From positions 1 through 12,758 of the forward strand of contig JALSSH010000278.1 of NCBI GenBank assembly GCA_026984385.1: a stretch of 12,758 nt of DNA, written 5' to 3'. Both the position numbers and the translations under genes were made by a program. This stretch comes from Ardenticatenia bacterium. GTDB taxonomy: Bacteria > Chloroflexota > Anaerolineae > Aggregatilineales > Aggregatilineaceae. Each line of letters opens with the position of its first letter. Positions within the stretch are counted from its first letter, which is position 1. Below, piece after piece: positions 7,254 through 12,758 of this stretch. The notes below the pieces were generated by a model. The model had not been told where the DNA came from. It did not search any database and saw nothing but the letters and a program-made list of their open reading frames with translations.

Positions 7254-7964
7254 ATGAGCGAAAGACCCCAAACCGTGACGCTGACCATTGACGGGCAGGA
7301 AGTAACCGTGCCCGTCGGCACAACTATTTTGGAAGCGGCGCGCGCGCTTGATGTGCATATTCCGACGATCTGTGAACACGAGGCCACCACCTCCGAGGGG
7401 CTGTGCCGTATCTGTGTAGTGGACGTGAACGGCGGGCGGCTGTTGCAGGCCGCATGTGTCACCGAGGCGCGCGACGGCATGGTCGTAGACACACGCAACG
7501 AGCGCGTCGAGCGAAGCCGTCGCACCGTGCTGGAGATGCTCAACGCAAGCGTGGATCTGAGCCAAGCGCCTGAAGTCCAAGATATGCTGGACGAGTACGG
7601 GGCCGACCGTGAACGCTTCCCGCAAGCGCTGCGCCGCGAACACGCGCTGCTCGACGACAATCCATTTTATGTGCGCGACTATAGCCAGTGCATTTTGTGC
7701 TGGCGCTGTGTGCAGGCCTGCGGCGAGGACGCACAATACGCCTTTGCGCTCACTCTGAGCGAGCGCGGCTTCCACACGCGCGTGGCGACGGCCTTTGACG
7801 CGCCCTTGCCGGAAACGGCGTGCGTTTTTTGCGGACAGTGCATCGGCGTTTGCCCCACCGGCGCGCTGAAGCCCAAGATCGAGTTCGAGTTGGAGCAAGG
7901 CTGGTCGGTGGAACAGGTCCGCGAGCACCTGGGGCAAGCGCGTAAGCGGCGCAAGCGCGCCTAG
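7254..7964 (+). CDS. Iron-sulfur electron-transfer subunit (HoxU / NuoG N-terminal type; the detached FdsA N-terminus)
   Basis: The protein (236 residues) should carry electrons between the formate dehydrogenase catalytic subunit and the diaphorase. Residues 1-75 are a [2Fe-2S] ferredoxin fold with ligands C40, C51, C54 and C68. Residues 140-205 hold two [4Fe-4S] motifs: C146, C149, C152, C156 and C190, C193, C196, C200. Between them, where NuoG, HoxU and FdsA have a His-Cys cluster (HxxxCxxCx5C), the flanking pattern RRTVLE...DEYG is kept but no cysteine occurs from 69 to 145, so that cluster appears lost. 236 plus 719 residues equals roughly one FdsA of about 955. AGGAG at 7243-7247, 6 nt before the ATG, overlaps the stop of the preceding gene. 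It could also be read as a hydrogenase subunit, but all neighbours are formate-related. Confidence 0.9.
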   Translation: MSERPQTVTLTIDGQEVTVPVGTTILEAARALDVHIPTICEHEATTSEGLCRICVVDVNGGRLLQAACVTEARDGMVVDTRNERVERSRRTVLEMLNASVDLSQAPEVQDMLDEYGADRERFPQALRREHALLDDNPFYVRDYSQCILCWRCVQACGEDAQYAFALTLSERGFHTRVATAFDAPLPETACVFCGQCIGVCPTGALKPKIEFELEQGWSVEQVREHLGQARKRRKRA

Positions 7965-7973
7965 CTGTGCGCG

Positions 7974-8777
7974 ATGAGGAGCACAGACCCAAACCCACTG
8001 CCGAGCGGCGCACAACCTTACACCTATTGGGAGTGGCACGGCGGGCAGGTGCATGAGGTACACGGCGGGCTGGTCAGCGAAACACGGCTGGCCGTGTACC
8101 TCAACGGGCAGTTGCTGGCCGCGCTGATGTGCAGCCCGCTGGAGATCGAAGCGCTGGCAGTGGGCTATGCGTACAACGCGGGGCTGCTAAGCACACGCGC
8201 GAACTTGCGATGGTTGGGCGCCAACGCACGGGGCAATGTGGTTGATCTGTACATCTGGCCGCCACCGCCGGCCTTGCCCGCTCCGCGCCTGATCACGTCA
8301 GGGTGCGGCGGAGACGGCGTGCAGGCGCTGGTTGAGGCGTTCCCCCCGCTGGAAAGCACGCTTGCCGTAACGCCGCAGGTGATCACGCGGTTGCTACGCG
8401 AGCTGGACGGGGCAGCCCGCCTTTATCAGGGCGTGCGCGGCGCGCACACCTCGATCCTGGCCGACGTGGACGGGCTGCGGCTGGCCGCCGAGGACATCGG
8501 TCGGCATAACACGCTGGACAAGTTGGCGGGCCGTGCGTTCCTGGAAGGCACACCTACACGCGACCACATCTTGGTTTCCAGCGGGCGGATCAGCTCCGAG
8601 ATGGTGTTCAAGGCGCGGCGCATGGGCGTTCCGATTGTCGCCAGCCGCACCGCGCCAACCAGCGCCGCAATCCATTTGGCGGAGACGTGGAACATTTGCG
8701 CGGTGGGCTATCTGCGGCGCGACGGAATGCGCGTGTACACACACCCGCAGCGTCTGGGGCTGGCGGTGGCGCGCTAA
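7974..8777 (+). CDS. fdhD: Formate dehydrogenase sulfurtransferase/accessory protein FdhD
   Basis: FdhD moves sulfur from a cysteine desulfurase onto the bis-MGD cofactor, a step required for active formate dehydrogenase. The 267 residues match the usual length. Family landmarks are SETRLAVYLNG (35-45), EDIGRHNTLDKLAG and SGRISSEMVFKARRMGVPIVASR followed by APTSAAIHLAE. The mobile-loop motif, CxxC in E. coli (C121/C124), reads SGCGGDG here: C111 is present, but the second position is D114. The gene starts 9 nt after the iron-sulfur subunit and shows no clear Shine-Dalgarno sequence upstream (AGGAG lies just after the ATG), so its translation may depend on coupling. Its position in the operon supports assigning the locus to formate rather than hydrogen oxidation. 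Confidence 0.95.
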   Translation: MRSTDPNPLPSGAQPYTYWEWHGGQVHEVHGGLVSETRLAVYLNGQLLAALMCSPLEIEALAVGYAYNAGLLSTRANLRWLGANARGNVVDLYIWPPPPALPAPRLITSGCGGDGVQALVEAFPPLESTLAVTPQVITRLLRELDGAARLYQGVRGAHTSILADVDGLRLAAEDIGRHNTLDKLAGRAFLEGTPTRDHILVSSGRISSEMVFKARRMGVPIVASRTAPTSAAIHLAETWNICAVGYLRRDGMRVYTHPQRLGLAVAR

Positions 8778-8824
8778 CGGAGGGGAGCGTGGGCGATCGG
8801 CAAACGCGCGCTGCATGGGAACGT

Positions 8825-8837
8825 CCGCCGTCGGCGG
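8825..8837. repeat. Short hairpin abutting the cloverleaf
   Basis: CCGCC-GTC-GGCGG is a perfect 5-bp stem with a 3-nt loop. Its last base is the first base of the cloverleaf closing stem, so the two structures are contiguous or compete for one base pair. The other sequence from the fdhD stop codon to here (8778-8824) shows no gene or T-run terminator. Confidence 0.4.
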
Positions 8838-8923
8838 GGCGCGCCGCCCGTGCGCCATTCGGCGCACTACGCGCGGCGGATGCCGCGCGTCAGCCGCGCG
8901 CAGCGCGGCTCGGCGGCGCGCCC
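8837..8923. repeat. 87-nt perfect cloverleaf palindrome (structured repeat element or RNA)
   Basis: A closing stem of 12 perfect pairs joins GGGCGCGCCGCC (8837-8848) with GGCGGCGCGCCC (8912-8923). Inside are three perfect hairpins: 8850-8867 (7 bp, loop ATTC), 8869-8890 (9 bp, loop GGAT) and 8892-8910 (8 bp, loop GCA). The only unpaired junction bases are 8849, 8868, 8891 and 8911, one between each pair of arms. In all, 36 Watson-Crick pairs use 72 of 87 bases. All pairs are Watson-Crick, so either strand, as RNA or single-stranded DNA, folds equally well and the strand cannot be assigned. It lies between fdhD and the Ig-like protein gene. No T-run follows on either strand. An 8-bp direct repeat GCAAACGC stands at 8800-8807 and 8940-8947, outside it. 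It is not a tRNA. I infer a palindromic mobile or repeat element, or a non-coding RNA. Confidence 0.75.
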
Positions 8924-8944
8924 AAGGCGTCCACTCGCCGCAAA

Positions 8945-8969
8945 CGCCCCATTGCGAGAAGACGGGGCG
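8945..8969. repeat. Hairpin downstream of the cloverleaf
   Basis: CGCCCC (8945-8950) pairs with GGGGCG (8964-8969) around a 13-nt loop. No T-tract follows, so it is not a typical intrinsic terminator. It is part of the chain of hairpins that fills this gap, and by itself could be chance in GC-rich DNA. Confidence 0.3.
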
Positions 8970-9009
8970 ACTGCTAAACTCCAAGCGGCAACGAACACGC
9001 AACAGGGAG

Positions 9010-9026
9010 GCGGCGTAGCACGCCGC
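9010..9026 (+). promoter_or_regulatory. Hairpin directly before the ribosome binding site of the Ig-like protein gene
   Basis: GCGGCGT-AGC-ACGCCGC is a perfect 7-bp stem with a 3-nt loop. It ends at the base immediately before AAGG (9027-9030), the likely Shine-Dalgarno sequence, which lies 8 nt from the GTG start at 9039. A stable stem touching the ribosome binding site could affect translation initiation or mRNA stability. Confidence 0.45.
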
Positions 9027-9038
9027 AAGGTGTAGATC

Positions 9039-9794
9039 GTGCGAAAATTCGGGCTTGTGGCGCTGATCGTAGCGCTGGCATGGAGCGCGGCAAGCGTCCG
9101 CGCGCAAGACGAGGGCGTGATCGCTGTGATCACCTCACCGACCGAAGGGCAACAGCTTTTCGGGCTGGTGAACATTGTTGGCAGCGCCCAATACGCGGGT
9201 GGATTTGACAGCTACACATTGGAATACAACGACCAGAGCGACCCCAACGCGCCCTGGCTGCTTGTGCAACCGCGCGTACAGCAACAAGTCGCCAACGACG
9301 TGCTGGGCACGTGGAACACCGAGGTTGTGCCGGACGGGTTTTACCGTTTGCGGCTGCGCGTCTTTTTGCCGGATGGCTCGGTCGGCGGTGAGTTTGTGGT
9401 TGGCAATCTGCAAGTGATCAACAGCGCGCCCACACCCGTCCCTACAGTGGCCGAGGCGAGCGGCGCGGCGCAGCTCACGCCGACGGCTGGGCCTTCCCCT
9501 ACCCCGCTGATCCAACAACCGCCGAGCAACAATCCGGCAGCGGACACGACGGGCGGCGCAAGCGTCGCCGAGCCGACCTCCGCGCTGGCCCTGCCAACCG
9601 CGATCGCTGCGCCGCGCACGGTGCGCCGCGTGAACTTTGCGCGGGTGCGCTCGGCCTTTTGCAGCGGCGTTTATCTGGCGTTGGGTGTGTTCGGCGTGAT
9701 GCTGATCTACCTGGCCGTGCGAGGCCGACTGCGTCCGCGCGCACAACGTTGGATGTGGCAGATTCAAGACAACTTCGACCGCGACGAGCCATAA
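9039..9794 (+). CDS. Secreted Ig-like domain protein with Pro/Thr-rich linker and C-terminal membrane anchor, function unknown
   Basis: The 251 residues fall into four parts. Residues 1-22 are a signal peptide (RK, then a hydrophobic run, VRA before Q23). Residues 27 to about 128 are a beta-rich domain beginning ITSPTEGQQLFGLVNIVGSA and containing LGTWNT and PDGFYRLRLRV. This pattern is known from Ig-like repeats of bacterial cell-surface proteins and the C-termini of some penicillin-binding proteins. Residues 129 to about 195 are a Pro/Thr/Ala/Ser-rich low-complexity linker. A single transmembrane helix follows at about 207-227, with a basic tail RGRLRPRAQRW on the cytoplasmic side. The mature protein should therefore stand outside the membrane. 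The start is GTG at 9039; an in-frame TAG two codons upstream (9033-9035) limits the start, and AAGG precedes it. It ends 6 nt before pth and is probably co-transcribed with it. I recognise no enzymatic motif. Confidence 0.85.
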   Translation: MRKFGLVALIVALAWSAASVRAQDEGVIAVITSPTEGQQLFGLVNIVGSAQYAGGFDSYTLEYNDQSDPNAPWLLVQPRVQQQVANDVLGTWNTEVVPDGFYRLRLRVFLPDGSVGGEFVVGNLQVINSAPTPVPTVAEASGAAQLTPTAGPSPTPLIQQPPSNNPAADTTGGASVAEPTSALALPTAIAAPRTVRRVNFARVRSAFCSGVYLALGVFGVMLIYLAVRGRLRPRAQRWMWQIQDNFDRDEP

Positions 9795-9800
9795 ACCTCT

Positions 9801-10409
9801 ATGAGCAACGAACGCACGCTGATCGTCGGGCTGGGCAACCCGGGCGCCGAGTATGCCAACACGCGCCATAACGTAGGCTTCCGCTGCGTGGACGCGCTGG
9901 CGGCTGCGCATGGGCTGGAGTGGGCACGGCGCAAAAAGTCCAAGGCGCGCGTGGCCGAAGGGCGCATCGCGGGGCGGGCGGTGTTGCTCGCCAAGCCGCA
10001 AACGTACATGAACCTCAGTGGGAGCAGCGTCCAAGGGCTGGCCGCCTTTTACAAAATCCCTGCAGAGCGGATTTTGGTCATTTTCGACGACATGGATATT
10101 CCGTTGGGGACGTTGCGTATTCGGCCCAAAGGCGGCTCGGGCGGACACAAAGGCATGGCGGACATCATCCGCAAGCTGGGCACGCAAGATTTTCCGCGCA
10201 TCCGCTTCGGCATCGGGCGCCCGCCGGAGCGCATGGACCCCGCCGCATACGTGCTGCGACCGTTCCGCGCCGAGGAACTGCCACTGGTGACGCGCACAGT
10301 TGAGCGCGTGGTGAGCGCTGTAGAAACGTGGCTGGCAGAGGACATCAACGCGGCCATGAACCGCTACAACGGCGCTGAGCCGCATCCCTCCACGCCGCCC
10401 CTACCCTAA
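9801..10409 (+). CDS. pth: Peptidyl-tRNA hydrolase
   Basis: Pth cleaves the ester bond of peptidyl-tRNAs released during aborted translation, recycling tRNA in the cytoplasm. The 202 residues match the bacterial family. Conserved residues are N13 (GLGNPG), the catalytic H23 (TRHNVGF), N71 (TYMNLSG) and D96 (FDDMD), corresponding to E. coli N10, H20, N68 and D93. The loop GSGGHKGM puts K117 where E. coli has N114, a substrate-contacting residue; the catalytic His and Asp are kept, so activity is expected. The C-terminal tail is Pro-rich. The ATG has no clear Shine-Dalgarno sequence; the preceding stop is 6 nt away, suggesting coupled translation. It is followed after 15 nt by mfd; pth-mfd adjacency is common in bacteria. 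Confidence 0.96.
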   Translation: MSNERTLIVGLGNPGAEYANTRHNVGFRCVDALAAAHGLEWARRKKSKARVAEGRIAGRAVLLAKPQTYMNLSGSSVQGLAAFYKIPAERILVIFDDMDIPLGTLRIRPKGGSGGHKGMADIIRKLGTQDFPRIRFGIGRPPERMDPAAYVLRPFRAEELPLVTRTVERVVSAVETWLAEDINAAMNRYNGAEPHPSTPPLP

Positions 10410-10424
10410 GCGAAACGACCTCCT

Positions 10425-12758
10425 ATGTACCTCAGCGGACTTTTGCGCTTCTTACGTCAAACCGAAGCCTACCAAGAGCTGGTTTATAGCTTGCGCGCGG
10501 GCGAACCCGTCCCGGACCAGCACATGCCGCGCGCCGCCACGCCGTATCTGCTGGCGGCGCTGGCCGAAGACATCGGGCGTCCGATCCTGGTGCTGAGCGG
10601 ACCTCCAGAGCGCGCCCACACGCTCAGTGAACAGATCCCCGTGTGGCGCACACTCCGTTCCCCAACGCTGCGCTTCAGCGAACCCGGCGCGCCTTTTTAC
10701 GTGCGCGCGCCCTGGCCCGCGTCCACCATCCACGAGCGGCTGAGCACGCTCGGCGCGCTGGTGAAGCCGATCAATTGGCGGAGCGAGGACGCAGAAGCTC
10801 CCCAACCGCTGATCGTCGCCTCGGCTTATGCGCTGATGGAAAAGACGTTGCCCGCCCGCGAGTTCCGCGCGCGCTCGCGGCTGCTGCGCGTGGGGATGCG
10901 CGTGGAAATGGAAAAACTGCTGCGCACCTTGCAGCAAATCGGCTACACGTCCGCCTCGGTGGTCGTGGAGGCGGGCACGTTCAGTCGGCGCGGCGGGATC
11001 GTGGATGTGTACCCCATCACCGCCAACGCGCCCGCGCGGATCGAGTTTTTCGGCGACGAGATCGAAAGTCTGCGCACCTTTGCCCCCTCCACGCAACGCT
11101 CCCAAGAGCCACTGAAGCAGGTGGTCATCACGCCCGCGCGAGAGGCGCTGCCGCTGCACACGCCCGCGTTGGCCGAACGTTTGCGAGACTGGTTCGCCGC
11201 GCTACCCAAAGATGACCCCGCTTCTCCCGCTTCGGACTACGAGCCGCTGAGCTTGGGCGCGACCTTCCCGCAGATGGAATTCTATTTGCCGCTGCTTCAC
11301 GCTCAGCTCGCCAGCCTGCTCGCCTACCTGCCGGAAAACGCGCTGATCGTGGTGGAAAACTGGGGCGCGCTGCAAGACGCGGTCGAGACGCTGGAAGAGC
11401 AAGCCGTGCGCACCCGTCAGGAACGCGAAGCGGCGGGATATTTGCCACCCAATTACCCCATCCCGTACATGACATGGGCAGAGCTGCAAGACGAGCTTTC
11501 CTTCCGCGACGTGCTCCACCTGGGCGCGCCGAGCACACCGTCCACGCTCGGCAGCGCGCCGACGGTCGGGCAGCTTTTCGCGCCGCAACAACGCTACGGT
11601 GGGCAGTTGCGCCGCTTGATGACCGCCATCGCCCAGCATTACGACCAAAGCGAGACCATCGTGGTTGTGACGCCCCAAGCTCAACGCCTGGCCGACTTGG
11701 CGAGCGAGCAAGGCCTTACATCGCGTGTGCGCACCTCCTACGTTCTCCCCTTCGGGCCGACCAACCCGCTGACCTTCATCGAGCAAACGCTCAGCGAAGG
11801 CTGGCAACTGAGCGCGCCGGAAGGCACACTGCACATCCTCACCGACGCGGAAATTTTCGGCTGGCAGCGCGCCGAGCCGCGCCGCCGCCCTCACAAACGC
11901 GCCACCGCGCCGGAAGAACACTTCGCGGACTTGCACGCGGGCGACTACGTGGTGCACACCAACTATGGCATCGGGCGCTTTGTCGGCTTGCAACGCCGCA
12001 CGCTGGACGGCCACGAACGCGAGTACCTGGTGGTGGAATACGCGGGCGGGGACTTGCTCTACGTGCCGATCCACCAAGCCGACCGCCTGACGCGCTACGT
12101 GGGCGTGGGCGACCAACCGCCGCAAGTGCATCGGCTGGGCACGCCGGATTGGCAGCGCGCCAAAAAGCGCACCCAGCGCGCCGTGCAAGAAGTGGCGCGC
12201 GAGCTACTGGAGCTTTACGCCGCACGCGAACACGCCCCTGGACACGCCTTCAGCCCAGATACCCCTTGGCAACGCGAACTCGAAGCGTCCTTCCCCTATC
12301 TGGAAACCGAGGATCAGCTCCGCGCGCTGCACGAAGTTAAAGCGGATATGGAACGCCCCCGCCCAATGGACCGCGTCATTTGCGGCGACGTAGGTTACGG
12401 CAAAACCGAGGTGGCGTTGCGCGCAGCCTTCAAGGCGGTGGCGGACGGTAAACAGGTTGCCATGCTCGTCCCAACCACCGTGCTCGCCCAACAGCACTAC
12501 AACACCTTTCGCCAACGGTTGCACGCCTTCCCGATCACGGTGGAAATGCTCTCTCGCTTCCGCACGCCCGCCGAACAGCGCCGCATCCTGCACGGGCTGG
12601 CACAAGGCACAGTGGACATCGTGATCGGCACACACCGACTCTTGCAAGGCGACGTGCAGTTCAAAGATTTGGGGCTGCTGATCATTGACGAGGAACAGCG
12701 CTTCGGCGTGACGCACAAAGAGTATATCAAGCAAATGCGCACCGAAGTTGACGTGCTC
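10425..12758 (+). CDS. mfd: Transcription-repair coupling factor Mfd, N-terminal 778 residues
   Basis: Mfd removes RNA polymerase stalled at DNA lesions and recruits UvrA for nucleotide excision repair. Residues 1 to about 300 are the UvrB-homology module, with a degenerate P-loop region (VLSGPPERAH) as normal for Mfd. The RNA-polymerase-interacting (CarD-like) domain is at about 500-560, with GDYVVHTNYGIGRFVG and LLYVPIHQADRL. The helicase/translocase core begins near residue 600: Walker A GDVGYGKTE (654-662, K660) and the DEEQ box (755-758). The frame is open to the right edge. Full-length Mfd is about 1,100-1,200 residues, so motifs III-VI, the TRG translocation motif and the C-terminal UvrA-interaction regulatory domain are outside the window. 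The ATG at 10425 is chosen because it is the first start after the pth stop and gives the expected N-terminus. There is no Shine-Dalgarno sequence; CCTCCT sits directly before the start. Confidence 0.96.
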   Translation, partial: MYLSGLLRFLRQTEAYQELVYSLRAGEPVPDQHMPRAATPYLLAALAEDIGRPILVLSGPPERAHTLSEQIPVWRTLRSPTLRFSEPGAPFYVRAPWPASTIHERLSTLGALVKPINWRSEDAEAPQPLIVASAYALMEKTLPAREFRARSRLLRVGMRVEMEKLLRTLQQIGYTSASVVVEAGTFSRRGGIVDVYPITANAPARIEFFGDEIESLRTFAPSTQRSQEPLKQVVITPAREALPLHTPALAERLRDWFAALPKDDPASPASDYEPLSLGATFPQMEFYLPLLHAQLASLLAYLPENALIVVENWGALQDAVETLEEQAVRTRQEREAAGYLPPNYPIPYMTWAELQDELSFRDVLHLGAPSTPSTLGSAPTVGQLFAPQQRYGGQLRRLMTAIAQHYDQSETIVVVTPQAQRLADLASEQGLTSRVRTSYVLPFGPTNPLTFIEQTLSEGWQLSAPEGTLHILTDAEIFGWQRAEPRRRPHKRATAPEEHFADLHAGDYVVHTNYGIGRFVGLQRRTLDGHEREYLVVEYAGGDLLYVPIHQADRLTRYVGVGDQPPQVHRLGTPDWQRAKKRTQRAVQEVARELLELYAAREHAPGHAFSPDTPWQRELEASFPYLETEDQLRALHEVKADMERPRPMDRVICGDVGYGKTEVALRAAFKAVADGKQVAMLVPTTVLAQQHYNTFRQRLHAFPITVEMLSRFRTPAEQRRILHGLAQGTVDIVIGTHRLLQGDVQFKDLGLLIIDEEQRFGVTHKEYIKQMRTEVDVL

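Noticed and set aside
8837..8923. Cloverleaf as a tRNA gene
   Set aside because: Four arms suggest a tRNA, but the closing stem is 12 bp, the loops have 3-4 bases instead of 7-8, and there is no anticodon loop, TTC-type T-loop or CCA end.
8837..8923. Cloverleaf as the fdhD intrinsic terminator
   Set aside because: No T-tract follows on either strand (AAGGCG on plus, GCCGAC on minus).
8778..9038. Short open frames across the gap after fdhD
   Set aside because: They are Arg/Ala/Pro-rich translations of GC-rich palindromic DNA, without ribosome binding sites or family motifs; several overlap fdhD in another frame.
9135..10385. 416-codon minus-strand open frame over the Ig-like gene and pth
   Set aside because: It covers two well supported genes on the other strand and has a His/Arg/Ala-rich composition with no motif.
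11202..12188. Minus-strand open frames inside mfd
   Set aside because: The plus-strand Mfd frame is continuous with all expected domains; these are shadows.
1..12758. CRISPR arrays, insertion sequences, prophage or defence genes
   Set aside because: No regularly spaced repeats, transposase, integrase or phage-like genes were seen in any gene or gap.

Overview
The window is GC-rich, gene-dense bacterial DNA. No taxonomic marker is present. A Chloroflexota (Anaerolineae-like) origin is my inference from three things: a compact locus for NAD-linked formate dehydrogenase, a potassium-independent type of membrane pyrophosphatase, and an Ig-like/Pro-Thr-rich surface protein with a C-terminal anchor. 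Treat that as moderate to low confidence.

Left part, all on the minus strand: the N-terminal part of a histone-deacetylase-family amidohydrolase (runs off the left edge), then hppA, a 811-residue proton-pumping pyrophosphatase followed by a clear intrinsic terminator, then the catalytic subunit of a molybdenum/tungsten formate dehydrogenase, also followed by a terminator hairpin.

Centre: a 101-bp divergent intergenic region separates the catalytic subunit (minus) from a tight plus-strand operon. That operon encodes a NuoE-NuoF fusion (NADH/FMN diaphorase), a HoxU/NuoG-N-terminus-like iron-sulfur subunit, and FdhD, which sulfurates the cofactor. Together these make a soluble NAD-dependent formate dehydrogenase like FdsABG. 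Here the usual long FdsA is split into two proteins on opposite strands, and FdsG and FdsB are fused. The iron-sulfur subunit has no cysteine where the His-Cys cluster should be, and FdhD keeps only one cysteine of its CxxC loop.

The 261-bp gap after fdhD holds the most unusual feature of the window: an 87-nt perfect cloverleaf (12-bp closing stem, three hairpins of 7, 9 and 8 bp, exactly one unpaired base between neighbouring arms). Smaller hairpins lie on both sides. It is not a tRNA or an ordinary terminator, and looks like a palindromic repeat element or a structured RNA.

Right part, plus strand: a secreted or anchored Ig-like protein of unknown function, peptidyl-tRNA hydrolase (pth), and the first 778 residues of the transcription-repair coupling factor Mfd, cut by the right edge.
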